Of a stretch of DNA of 64,000 nucleotides, positions 7,901-16,301 are shown piece after piece. The translations under genes and the position numbers were made by a program. The notes under the pieces are model-generated. The model worked only from the letters and a program-made list of their open reading frames with translations, did not search any database and had not been told where the DNA came from. Positions within the stretch are counted from its first letter, which is position 1; every line of letters starts with the position of its first letter. Origin of the DNA: Mycobacterium aquaticum (GTDB lineage Bacteria; Actinomycetota; Actinomycetes; Mycobacteriales; Mycobacteriaceae); the NCBI RefSeq assembly GCF_002086485.1, contig NZ_MVHF01000015.1:62001-126000 (forward strand), in the 5' to 3' direction.

Positions 7901-8677
7901 GTGGCGCCCGTGCGAGTCCCAGCCTGCCTGCGTGTCGGCACCGCGGTTGCCAGCAGCGTGCTCATCGCTGTCTCGACCGCCGCCGCACCGATTGCCCATG
8001 CCGCACCCGCGAACCTCGCCGGGATGATCGTCTTCCTCGATCCCGGCCACAACGGCGCCAACGACGCCTCGATCAGCAAGCAGGTCCCGACCGGACGCGG
8101 CGGCACCAAGGACTGCCAGGCCAGTGGCACCTCGACCGACGACGGCTACCCCGAGCACACCTTCACCTGGGACACCACGCTGCGAGTCCGGGCCGCGCTG
8201 ACCGCGCTGGGAGTGCGGACGGCGATGACGCGCGGCGACGACACCTCGGTGGGGCCGTGTGTCGACGCGCGCGCCGCGATGGCCAACGCCGTGCACCCGA
8301 ACGCCATCGTCGCCATCCATGCCGACGGCGGCCCCGCCAACGGCCGAGGCTTCCACGTGTTGTACTCGTCGCCGCCGCTCAACGCCGTGCAGGCCGGTCC
8401 GTCGGTGCAGTTCGCGAAGGTGATGCGCGATCAGATCTCCGCGTCGGGAATCCCGCCGGCCACCTACATCGGCTCGGGCGGGCTGGATGCCCGCTCCGAC
8501 ATCGCCGGGCTCAACCTCGCGCAGTACCCGTCGATCCTCGTCGAGTGCGGCAACATGAAGAACCCGGTCGACTCGTCGCTGATGAAGTCGCCGGAGGGCA
8601 GGCAGAAGTACGCCGACGCCATCGTCCGCGGGATCGCCGGGTTCCTCGGTTCGCAGCAGGTCGCGTCGGCGCGCTAG
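7901..8677 (+). CDS. ami1: secreted N-acetylmuramoyl-L-alanine amidase (Ami1/Rv3717 type)
   Basis: 258 residues from a GTG at 7901; a second in-frame GTG at 7910 is an equally good start. A signal peptide ends near AAPIAHA. The Amidase_3 zinc site is intact: His in FLDPGHNGAND, Glu in GYPEHTF, His in AIHADGGPA and the catalytic Glu in ILVECGNMKN. It cleaves the amide between MurNAc and L-Ala of peptidoglycan in the periplasm; Rv3717 was described as lacking a separate cell-wall binding domain, as here. It shares a palindromic CTAG stop with the convergent SRPBCC gene. Confidence 0.93.
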   Translation: MAPVRVPACLRVGTAVASSVLIAVSTAAAPIAHAAPANLAGMIVFLDPGHNGANDASISKQVPTGRGGTKDCQASGTSTDDGYPEHTFTWDTTLRVRAALTALGVRTAMTRGDDTSVGPCVDARAAMANAVHPNAIVAIHADGGPANGRGFHVLYSSPPLNAVQAGPSVQFAKVMRDQISASGIPPATYIGSGGLDARSDIAGLNLAQYPSILVECGNMKNPVDSSLMKSPEGRQKYADAIVRGIAGFLGSQQVASAR

Positions 8678-9114
8678 GTGCCTTCCACTTCTTTCTTGAG
8701 GTTGGCGAGCACCTCGTCCTGGATCTTGCGCAGCCCCAGCGGCGCGAAGATCTTCTCGAAGAAGCCGCCCACCCCGCCGGCGCCGGTCCAGGTGGTCTTG
8801 AGGTTGACCGACGATCCGGCTCCGGCCGGCGCGACGGTCCAGTTGATCACCATCGACGAGTTGGCGTCCTTCTCGATGACGGTGTGCCCCGCCACGTCGA
8901 CGGTCACCTTGACGTCGCGGACACGTGATTTCGTCGCCTGCAGTTTCCAGGTGGCGACGGTGCCCGCACCCTGCCCGCCTTCGAGGACCTGGTAGCCGCT
9001 GTAGTTCGAGGAGAGAATCTTCGGCCGCACCGTCTGGTAGTCGGCGATCGCAGCGAACACGGCGGCGGGTTCGGCGTTGATCAATACGGTGCTGACCGCG
9101 CTGACCTGTCCCAT
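8674..9114 (-). CDS. SRPBCC (START-like) family protein
   Basis: 146 residues with AAGGAG ahead of the ATG. The pattern fits a helix-grip ligand-binding domain: N-terminal strand SAVSTVLINAEPAAVFAAI, central strands, and a long C-terminal helix (FFEKIFAPLGLRKIQDEVLA). It corresponds by position to Rv3718c. Such proteins bind hydrophobic ligands or act as cyclase-like enzymes; no catalytic residues are obvious. It lies between the amidase and, divergently, the fatty-acid branching genes, so a lipid ligand is conceivable but unproven. Its TAG overlaps the amidase stop in a shared CTAG. Confidence 0.85.
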   Translation of the reverse strand: MGQVSAVSTVLINAEPAAVFAAIADYQTVRPKILSSNYSGYQVLEGGQGAGTVATWKLQATKSRVRDVKVTVDVAGHTVIEKDANSSMVINWTVAPAGAGSSVNLKTTWTGAGGVGGFFEKIFAPLGLRKIQDEVLANLKKEVEGT

Positions 9115-9205
9115 CGGTGAATACTCCTTGTATCAATGACGTCGCGGTCTGATAACCGCGCTCCTCTGGGTCGCATCGAATGCAACCGCCGACTAGCGTA
9201 TATGT

Positions 9206-10606
9206 GTGTCTGTTGTTCCGACTGACGCACAGGCTGTCCACGCTGCCGGCGTACAGCGGCTTCTCGACAGCTATCGCGCCATAAAGCCCACCGAGACAGT
9301 TCGTCTTGCCAAAAACACGTCGAACCTGTTCCGCGCCCGCGACCGGCACGCCGGTAAGGGCCTGGACACATCAGGTTTGACGAATGTCATCGCGGTCGAC
9401 CCACACGCGTCGACCGCAGATGTGGCAGGCATGTGCACCTACGAGGACCTGGTGGATGCGACGCTGCCATACGGGCTGGCGCCCTTGGTGGTACCGCAAC
9501 TCAAAACCATCACCCTCGGCGGTGCGGTCACCGGCCTCGGCATCGAGTCCACGTCGTTCCGCAACGGGCTGCCGCACGAATCCGTGCTGGAGATGGACAT
9601 CCTCACCGGCGCAGGCGAAATCGTCACCGCCTCGCCCACCGAGCATTCCGATCTGTTCCGCGCTTTCCCCAATTCCTATGGCACCCTTGGCTATTCGACG
9701 CGGCTACGGATCGAGCTGGAACCGGTGCTGCCGTTCGTCGCGCTGCGCCACCTGCGCTTCCACACCTTGGCCGACCTGGTCGCGGCCATGGACCGCATCA
9801 TCGAAACCGGTGGGCTGGGCGGCGAGAAGGTGGATTACCTCGACGGCGTGGTGTTCAGTGCCGACGAAAGCTACCTGTGTGTGGGCATCAAGACCGCCAC
9901 GGCCGGTCCTGTCAGCGACTACACCGGCAGCGCCATCTACTACCGGTCCATCCAGCACGACGGGAAGACCGCGGCGGAAAAGCATGACCGCCTGACCATT
10001 CACGATTACCTGTGGCGGTGGGACACCGACTGGTTCTGGTGCTCACGGGCATTCGGCGCGCAGAACCCCGCGATCCGGCGGCTGTGGCCGCGCCGCTACC
10101 GCCGCAGCAGCTTCTACTGGAAGCTCATCGGCTACGACCGGCGATTCAACATCGCCGACCGCATCGAGAAGCGCAACGGGCGCCCGCCGCGGGAACGCGT
10201 GGTACAGGACATCGAGGTGCCGATCGAGAACTGCGCGGAATTTCTCACGTGGTTTCTCGAGAACGTCCCGATCGAACCAATCTGGCTGTGCCCGCTGCGG
10301 TTACGCGATGATCCGAGAACCGCAGGCACGTGGCCGCTGTATCCGCTGCGGCCCCACCACACCTACGTCAACGTCGGCTTCTGGTCGTCGGTGCCGGTCG
10401 GGCCCGAACCCGGGCACACCAACCGGCTCATCGAACGCAAGGTCAGCCAGCTCGACGGACACAAATCGCTGTATTCGGACGCGTTCTACCCGCGTGACGA
10501 GTTTGACGCACTATATGGCGGGGAAGCTTATAAGACGGTCAAGAAAACCTACGATCCCGATTCACGTCTCCTTGATCTGTACTCGAAAGCGGTGCAACGG
10601 CAATGA
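9206..10606 (+). CDS. FAD-binding oxidoreductase, reductase of 10-methyl fatty acid synthesis (Rv3719/TmsA-like)
   Basis: 466 residues, GTG start. The N-terminal half is a PCMH-type FAD domain (TYEDLVDATLPYGLAPLVVP, ITLGGAVTGLGIESTSF), as in the DWARF1/24-dehydrocholesterol reductase group. The C-terminal half has the substrate cap with many aromatics. In actinobacteria this protein reduces the 10-methylene fatty acyl intermediate to the 10-methyl product (tuberculostearic acid) after the partner methyltransferase has acted. The partner follows with a four-base overlap. It corresponds to Rv3719 and to the MSMEG_6283 region of M. smegmatis. The pairing gives good confidence in the role. Confidence 0.88.
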   Translation: MSVVPTDAQAVHAAGVQRLLDSYRAIKPTETVRLAKNTSNLFRARDRHAGKGLDTSGLTNVIAVDPHASTADVAGMCTYEDLVDATLPYGLAPLVVPQLKTITLGGAVTGLGIESTSFRNGLPHESVLEMDILTGAGEIVTASPTEHSDLFRAFPNSYGTLGYSTRLRIELEPVLPFVALRHLRFHTLADLVAAMDRIIETGGLGGEKVDYLDGVVFSADESYLCVGIKTATAGPVSDYTGSAIYYRSIQHDGKTAAEKHDRLTIHDYLWRWDTDWFWCSRAFGAQNPAIRRLWPRRYRRSSFYWKLIGYDRRFNIADRIEKRNGRPPRERVVQDIEVPIENCAEFLTWFLENVPIEPIWLCPLRLRDDPRTAGTWPLYPLRPHHTYVNVGFWSSVPVGPEPGHTNRLIERKVSQLDGHKSLYSDAFYPRDEFDALYGGEAYKTVKKTYDPDSRLLDLYSKAVQRQ

Positions 10607-11916
10607 CAACATTCAGGGAAAATTCGACACACTCTCAGGCGAACAAACTGACGCTCGCCGAGATCCTGGAGATCTTCGCCGCGGGACAACTGCCGCTGAA
10701 ATTCACCGCATACGACGGCAGCACCGCCGGCCCTGAGGACGCCGCACTCGGACTCGACCTCAAGACCCCGCGCGGCACGACCTACCTCGCCACCGCCCCC
10801 GGTGACCTCGGGCTGGCCCGCGCCTACGTGTCGGGTGACCTGGAACCGCACGGCGTGCACCCGGGCGATCCGTACCCGCTGCTGTGCGCGCTGGCCGAGA
10901 AGATGGACTTCAAACGGCCACCGGCGCGTGTGCTGGCCAACATCATCCGCTCCATCGGCATCGAGCACCTCAAGCCCATCGCCCCTCCGCCGCAGGAGGC
11001 GCTGCCGCGCTGGCGCCGGATGGTGGAAGGGTTGCGGCACAGCAGAGTTCGCGACGCCGAGGCCATCCATCACCACTACGACGTGTCGAACACGTTCTAC
11101 GAGTGGGTGCTCGGGCCGTCGATGACCTACACGTGCGCCTGCTATCCGAGCGCCGACGCGTCGCTGGAGGAAGCGCAGGAGAACAAGTACCGCCTGGTGT
11201 TCGACAAGCTGCGGCTGCAGCCCGGGGACCGGCTGCTCGACGTCGGCTGCGGCTGGGGCGCCATGGTCCGTTACGCGGCGCGCCAGGGCGTACGGGCCAT
11301 CGGTGTGACGCTGTCGCGCGAGCAGGCCGCGTGGGCCCAGAAGGCCATCGCCGAGGAAGGGCTGGGCGATCTGGCCGAGGTGCGGCACGGGGATTACCGG
11401 GATGTCGCCGAGTCCGGCTTCGACGCGGTGTCCTCGATAGGCCTCACCGAACATATCGGCGTGCACAACTACCCGTCGTACTTCGGTTTCCTGAAGTCCA
11501 AGCTGCGGGTCGGCGGGCTGCTGCTCAACCACTGCATCACCCGGCACGACAATCGGTCGGGTGCGGCCGCCGGAGGTTTCATCGACCGCTACGTGTTCCC
11601 CGACGGCGAGCTCACGGGCTCCGGCCGGATCATCACCGAGATCCAGGATGTGGGCCTGGAGGTGCTGCATGAGGAAAACCTGCGGCATCACTACGCGATG
11701 ACCCTGCGCGACTGGTGCGCCAACCTCGTCGAGCACTGGGACGAGGCCGTGGCCGAGGTCGGCCTGCCCACCGCGAAGGTGTGGGGCCTGTACATGGCCG
11801 GTTCCCGGCTGGGCTTCGAGACCAACGTCATCCAGCTGCACCAGGTGCTGGCGGTCAAGCTCGACGAGCACGGCCACGATGGAGGACTACCGCTGCGCCC
11901 GTGGTGGCAGCCCTAA
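10603..11916 (+). CDS. SAM-dependent fatty acyl methyltransferase (cyclopropane synthase family, Rv3720/Cfa-like)
   Basis: 437 residues, ATG overlapping the reductase stop (ATGA). The class I SAM motif is LLDVGCGWGAMVRYAARQG; the family block HHHYDVSNTFYEWVLG (bicarbonate/substrate region) and the SIGLTEHIG glutamate motif follow. The roughly 120-residue N-terminal extension is the usual lipid-interacting domain. It methylates the double bond of oleoyl phospholipid; together with the upstream reductase this yields tuberculostearic acid, a membrane branched fatty acid. The homologue in M. smegmatis (MSMEG_6284, cfa) has been tied to membrane compartmentalisation. The two genes form a complete module. 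Confidence 0.9.
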   Translation: MTTFRENSTHSQANKLTLAEILEIFAAGQLPLKFTAYDGSTAGPEDAALGLDLKTPRGTTYLATAPGDLGLARAYVSGDLEPHGVHPGDPYPLLCALAEKMDFKRPPARVLANIIRSIGIEHLKPIAPPPQEALPRWRRMVEGLRHSRVRDAEAIHHHYDVSNTFYEWVLGPSMTYTCACYPSADASLEEAQENKYRLVFDKLRLQPGDRLLDVGCGWGAMVRYAARQGVRAIGVTLSREQAAWAQKAIAEEGLGDLAEVRHGDYRDVAESGFDAVSSIGLTEHIGVHNYPSYFGFLKSKLRVGGLLLNHCITRHDNRSGAAAGGFIDRYVFPDGELTGSGRIITEIQDVGLEVLHEENLRHHYAMTLRDWCANLVEHWDEAVAEVGLPTAKVWGLYMAGSRLGFETNVIQLHQVLAVKLDEHGHDGGLPLRPWWQP

Positions 11917-11936
11917 GCGTGCGCTTGGACATTCTG

Positions 11937-12020
11937 TCGAATTCGATGTTGCGCAGTTCGACGTGACGTCGATGCACTGTTAGCTGCGCCACACTTAGTG
12001 TTCTTGGTACCCCGACCAAG
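11937..12020. promoter_or_regulatory. cluster of short palindromes ahead of the NCS1 permease gene
   Basis: Between the methyltransferase stop and the permease ATG are three perfect inverted repeats: TCGAATTCGA (11937-11946), TCGACGT-G-ACGTCGA (11958-11972) and CTTGGT-accccg-ACCAAG (12003-12020). The last overlaps the AAGGA ribosome site of the permease gene. They are candidate operators for a regulator of the permease/nitrilase pair, which has no adjacent regulator gene. No assignment to a family is made. Confidence 0.4.
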
Positions 12021-12029
12021 GACGCATCC

Positions 12030-13478
12030 ATGAACCCATCGAACTCGACGGCCGCCCGCCGCCCGGTGATCGAAACCCGCTCCATCGACTATGTCCCCGT
12101 GCGCGAGCGGCACGGCACCGTGTGGCATCAGGGACCGTTCTGGTTCACCGGCAACTTCGTCGTCACCACGATGGTCGCGGGCTTCATCGGCCCCGCCATC
12201 GGTCTCAGCCTCGGCTGGTCGGTGCTCGCCGTGGTCCTCGGCGCCGGGTTCGGCACGTTCTTCATGGCGTTCCACGCCAACCAGGGCCCACGGATGGGCC
12301 TGCCTCAGATGATCCAGTCGCGGGCGCAGTTCGGCACCCGCGGGGCAATCGTGCCCTTCATCGCCGTGCTGTTCGTCTACGTCGGCTTCAACGTGTTCAA
12401 CGTCATCCTGGCGACCCAGGCCCTTCAGTTGATCCTCCCCGGCAGCGCCGCGGTGTGGTATCCGGTGCTGATCCTCGTCGCGATCCTGCTGGCCGTCGTC
12501 GGCTACGACCTGCTGCACTTCATCCAGCGCTGGCAGTCCTACCTGATGGTGGCGGTCTTTCTGCTCTTGACCATTGCCGCGCTGACCAGCCTGCACGGCG
12601 GCTCGGCCATTCCCGACGCGCACTTCGACTGGGGGAAGTTCCTCATCGTCTTCGGAGCCGCGGCCGGCTACCAGATCTCATACGCCGTCTACGTCTCCGA
12701 CTACAGCCGCTACCTGCCTCCCGACGTGTCGGCCCCGGCCGTCATCAGCTGGACCTACGCCGGCGCGGCCCTATCGGCCATGTGGCTGATGTCGCTCGGT
12801 GCGTTCATCGGCTCGGCCATCGCCGAACCCGATGCCATCGGCAGCATCCAGCAGGTCGGCAACTCCCTGTTCCACGGCTTCGGCACCTTCGCCGCGGTGA
12901 TCTCCGTCCCGGCTCTGCTCAGCATCATGGCGATCAACCTCTACGGCGCCATGCTCACCGGCGCGAGCGCCGTCGACGGCTTCAAGCAGCTCAAACCCAG
13001 CGTCCGGGGACGGATCATCGGCATCCTGGTGATCGCGATCGTGGTCTACACCATCGCGCTGGTGATCCCCGAGAACTACCTGTCCAGCTTCAACAACTTC
13101 GTGCTGATGATGCTGTACTTCCTCATCCCCTGGACCGCGGTCAACCTGGTCGACTTCTACTTCGTGCGCCGAGGCCACTACGCCATCGCGGACATCTTCA
13201 AACCGAACGGCGTCTACGGTCGCTGGTCCTGGCGCGGGCTGGTGGCCTATGCCGTGGGCTTCGCCGCCATGATCCCGTTCATCACCACCACGTTCTACGA
13301 AGGCCCGGCCGCCAAAGCCATTGGCGGCGGCGACATTTCATTCGCAGTCGGGCTGGTGGTCAGCGGAGTGAGCTACTGGCTGCTGACCCGGAATCTCGAC
13401 CGCTCGGCCGAGGAGGCCGCCATGGCCGCCAGCGAACGCGAGCTCGCCGCGCTCGATGATGCCAAGGTGGCGCCGTGA
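12030..13478 (+). CDS. NCS1 family purine/cytosine-type permease
   Basis: 482 residues with about twelve hydrophobic segments (for example FVVTTMVAGFIGPAIGLSLG and VISVPALLSIMAINLYGAML). The pattern matches the nucleobase:cation symporter-1 family, which imports cytosine, purines, allantoin, hydantoins or thiamine with H+ or Na+. AAGGA precedes the ATG. The stop overlaps the GTG of a nitrilase-superfamily gene, so transport and hydrolysis of one compound are probably linked; a nitrogen compound such as a ureide, hydantoin or pyrimidine product is the likely class. The exact substrate is not readable. Confidence 0.87.
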   Translation: MNPSNSTAARRPVIETRSIDYVPVRERHGTVWHQGPFWFTGNFVVTTMVAGFIGPAIGLSLGWSVLAVVLGAGFGTFFMAFHANQGPRMGLPQMIQSRAQFGTRGAIVPFIAVLFVYVGFNVFNVILATQALQLILPGSAAVWYPVLILVAILLAVVGYDLLHFIQRWQSYLMVAVFLLLTIAALTSLHGGSAIPDAHFDWGKFLIVFGAAAGYQISYAVYVSDYSRYLPPDVSAPAVISWTYAGAALSAMWLMSLGAFIGSAIAEPDAIGSIQQVGNSLFHGFGTFAAVISVPALLSIMAINLYGAMLTGASAVDGFKQLKPSVRGRIIGILVIAIVVYTIALVIPENYLSSFNNFVLMMLYFLIPWTAVNLVDFYFVRRGHYAIADIFKPNGVYGRWSWRGLVAYAVGFAAMIPFITTTFYEGPAAKAIGGGDISFAVGLVVSGVSYWLLTRNLDRSAEEAAMAASERELAALDDAKVAP

Positions 13479-14302
13479 CTGTTGCCGTTGCGGCCTGCCA
13501 GGTGTCCCCCGTGCTGGGCGACCCGCAGGCCAACCGGTGCATCGTGGCCGCCGCGGTCGGTGACGCCGCGAACGCAGGCGCCAAGGTCGTGGTCCTGCCG
13601 GAGCTCGTCTCCAGCGGGTACGTGTTCAGCGGCAGAGCCGAGGCGGCCCGATCCGCCGAACCCGTCGACGGACCGACCATCCAACTGTGGTGCAGCCTGG
13701 CGCGGACCCACCACCTGGTGCTCGTGGGCGGGTTCTGCGAGCTCGGTCGCGACGACGCCCTGTACAACTCTGCCGTCATCGTCGACCACACCGGCCTGCG
13801 TGCGGTGTACCGCAAGACCCATATGTGGGACCGGGAGCGGCTGATCTTCACGCCGGGAGACGCTCCACCGCCCGTCGTCGACACCGAGATCGGCCGGATC
13901 AGCACCATGATCTGCTATGACCTCGAGTTTCCGGAGTGGGTTCGCATCCCTGCCCTGGCCGGGGCGCAGCTCCTCGCCGCCCCGGTCAACTGGCCGACCT
14001 ATCCGCGGCGCGACGATCAACGGCCACTGGAGGTCGTGCGGGCCCAGGCCGATGCCTCCGTCAACCGCATGGCCGTGGTGGCGTGCGACCGCACGGGCGT
14101 CGAACGCAAGGTCGGCTGGGTGGGCGGCAGCGTCGTCATCGACGCCGACGGCTGGGTGCTGGCCGGCGGAAACGCGACTGCCGAAGCCCAAACGGTGACG
14201 GCTGAGGTGGATCTCGACCTGGCCCTGGACAAACGCGTCGGCGGGCTCAGCGACATCCACAGCGACCGACGCCCCGAGCTGTACGAGCGGGTGACTCGCT
14301 AG
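13475..14302 (+). CDS. carbon-nitrogen hydrolase (nitrilase superfamily)
   Basis: 275 residues, GTG start overlapping the permease stop (GTGA). The catalytic triad of the superfamily is intact: Glu in VVLPELVSSGYVF, Lys in VYRKTHMWDRE and Cys in STMICYDLEFPEWVR. It hydrolyses a non-peptide C-N bond (amide, carbamoyl or nitrile). The presence beside an NCS1 permease suggests an N-carbamoyl or ureide-like substrate, as in pyrimidine or hydantoin breakdown. Its TAG is shared with the convergent dnaX stop in the palindrome CTAG at 14299-14302. Confidence 0.88.
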   Translation: MTVAVAACQVSPVLGDPQANRCIVAAAVGDAANAGAKVVVLPELVSSGYVFSGRAEAARSAEPVDGPTIQLWCSLARTHHLVLVGGFCELGRDDALYNSAVIVDHTGLRAVYRKTHMWDRERLIFTPGDAPPPVVDTEIGRISTMICYDLEFPEWVRIPALAGAQLLAAPVNWPTYPRRDDQRPLEVVRAQADASVNRMAVVACDRTGVERKVGWVGGSVVIDADGWVLAGGNATAEAQTVTAEVDLDLALDKRVGGLSDIHSDRRPELYERVTR

Positions 14303-16275
14303 CCGTCGATCTTGCGCGCGCCAAGTTCGTTCTGCAGGAGCTCCAGCGCGACCTCCTCGGGGTCGCGGCGCGGCCCGGCCTCGCTCTGCCCCGCCTCGGC
14401 GAGCAACTCTTCTTCCTCGTCCTCTGGCGATGGCGGTTCCGGAGGGGGCGCCAGATCGGCTTCGGGTATGGAGCGAGCCACCCGGGCGGGCACCTTGGGC
14501 GGGGGTTTGGTGGCCCGCGGCGGTGGCGGTGCTGCGGCTTCCGCGGTGCCCACCTCACACCGGATCTGCCAGTCCACCCCGAGCGCGTCCTTGAGCGCAT
14601 CGCGGATCACGTCGGCATTGCGCGATTCGGTCAGCCGCTTGGCCAGCGGTGGCGATTCATGGGACAGCACAAGGGTTTTGTCCTCGACCGCCCGCACGAT
14701 CGCCCCCGAGAGCATGACTTCGGTGGTGCGGCTGCGCTCGCGCACCTTCTCGCGGACCGTTGACCACATGGACCGCACGGCGGCGGCGTTGGGTTCGCCG
14801 CCGGGCGCGGGCGCTGACGGCGCCGGCTCGTATTCCGGTTCCGGCTCGCGCGCGGGTTCCGGTTCGGGTTCCGGCGCCACGGGCTCGGGCACACGCACCC
14901 GGACCGGTTCCGGTTGGGGCTCGGGCGCCGGTGGAGGGGGTGGCGGTGGCGCTGCCGCAGCGGGCGGCGCCGGCACAACAGCGGGCGCGGGTTCGGGAGC
15001 CAGCGCCGGTTCAGGCGTCGGCGGCGGTGTGGCCGCCGCCTGGCTGCGCCGGGTGTAGGTCTTGGTGGGCTCGGCGGCTGGCCGACCGGCCGATGCCTGG
15101 GCCTCTCCGGCCGGGATCGACATGTCGAGCCGGGTTTCGATGCGTTCGATGCGCTGCAGCAAGGCCGATTCGGTGTCGTGCGCCGAGGGCAGCAGCAGCC
15201 GCGCGCACACCACCTCCAGCAGCAGCCGGGGCGCCGTGGCACCGCGCATCTCCCCCAGCCCGGCATGGACCACCTCGGCGTAGCGCGTCAGCGTCGCCGA
15301 ACCGAGCCGGTCCGCCTGCTCCCGCATGCGGTCGAGCACGTCGGTGGGCGCGTCGACGACCCCGCGGGTCGCGGCGTCGGGGACCGCCTGCAAAACGATC
15401 AGGTCGCGAAAGCGTTCGAGCAGGTCGGTGGCGAACCGGCGCGGATCGTGGCCGGCGTCGATCACCGACTCGACCGCCCCGAACAGCGCCGCGGCGTCAC
15501 CGGCGGCCAGGGCCTCGACAGCGTCGTCGATCAGCGCCATATCGGTGGCACCGAGCAGCGACAGCGCCCGCTGGTAGGTGATCCGGTTGCCCTCGGCTCC
15601 GGCCAGCAGCTGATCGAGCACCGACAGCGTGTCGCGGGGGGAACCGCCACCGGCGCGGATGACCAGCGGGTAGACCGCGTCGTCGACGTCTACGCTCTCT
15701 TCGCCGCAGATACGTTCGAGCAGCGGGCGCATGGTCCGCGGGGCCAGCAGCCGGAACGGGTAGTGATGGGTGCGCGACCGGATGGTCGGCAGCACCTTCT
15801 CCGGTTCAGTGGTGGCGAACACGAAGATCAGGTGCTCGGGCGGTTCCTCGACGATCTTGAGCAGCGCGTTGAAGCCGGCCGTGGTGACCATGTGCGCTTC
15901 GTCGATGATGAAGATGCGGTACCGCGATTGCGCAGGCGTGAAGAAAGCGCGGTCGCGCAGCTCGCGGGTGTCGTCGACGCCACCGTGGCTGGCCGCGTCG
16001 AGTTCGGTGACGTCGAGGTTGCCCGGCCCGTTGGGGGCCAGCGCGACGCACGAATCGCACACCCCGCACGGCGTCGGCGTCGGCCCCTGCTCGCAGTTCA
16101 GCGAGCGGGCCAGGATCCGCGCCGACGAGGTCTTGCCACAGCCGCGCGGCCCGGAGAACAGGTACGCGTGATTGATCCGGCCCGCGGTGAGCGCCGTCGA
16201 GAGCGGCTCGGTGACATGCTCCTGCCCGACGACTTCGGCGAAGGTAGCCGGACGGTACTTGCGGTAGAGAGCCAC
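14299..16275 (-). CDS. dnaX: DNA polymerase III subunits gamma and tau
   Basis: 658 residues, GTG start. The AAA+ clamp-loader module is complete: Walker A GPRGCGKTSSARIL, four-Cys zinc site (C..GPTPTPCGVCDSC), Walker B IFIIDEAHM, sensor 1 FATTEPEKV and arginine finger/SRC-like TIRSRTHHYPFRL. Residues about 400-500 form a long Pro/Glu/Ala-rich linker before a C-terminal domain that in tau binds the polymerase alpha subunit. No obvious poly-A slippery site is visible for a shorter gamma. It corresponds to Rv3721c. The start lies 26 bp from the end of the aminotransferase gene on the same strand. Confidence 0.96.
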   Translation of the reverse strand: MALYRKYRPATFAEVVGQEHVTEPLSTALTAGRINHAYLFSGPRGCGKTSSARILARSLNCEQGPTPTPCGVCDSCVALAPNGPGNLDVTELDAASHGGVDDTRELRDRAFFTPAQSRYRIFIIDEAHMVTTAGFNALLKIVEEPPEHLIFVFATTEPEKVLPTIRSRTHHYPFRLLAPRTMRPLLERICGEESVDVDDAVYPLVIRAGGGSPRDTLSVLDQLLAGAEGNRITYQRALSLLGATDMALIDDAVEALAAGDAAALFGAVESVIDAGHDPRRFATDLLERFRDLIVLQAVPDAATRGVVDAPTDVLDRMREQADRLGSATLTRYAEVVHAGLGEMRGATAPRLLLEVVCARLLLPSAHDTESALLQRIERIETRLDMSIPAGEAQASAGRPAAEPTKTYTRRSQAAATPPPTPEPALAPEPAPAVVPAPPAAAAPPPPPPPAPEPQPEPVRVRVPEPVAPEPEPEPAREPEPEYEPAPSAPAPGGEPNAAAVRSMWSTVREKVRERSRTTEVMLSGAIVRAVEDKTLVLSHESPPLAKRLTESRNADVIRDALKDALGVDWQIRCEVGTAEAAAPPPPRATKPPPKVPARVARSIPEADLAPPPEPPSPEDEEEELLAEAGQSEAGPRRDPEEVALELLQNELGARKIDG

Positions 16276-16301
16276 GGATGCAGGCTACCTACCGGTCCCG
16301 A

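Noticed and set aside
14299..16275. Programmed frameshift in dnaX producing a separate gamma subunit
   Set aside because: No poly-A or comparable slippery heptamer was seen at the end of the ATPase domain.
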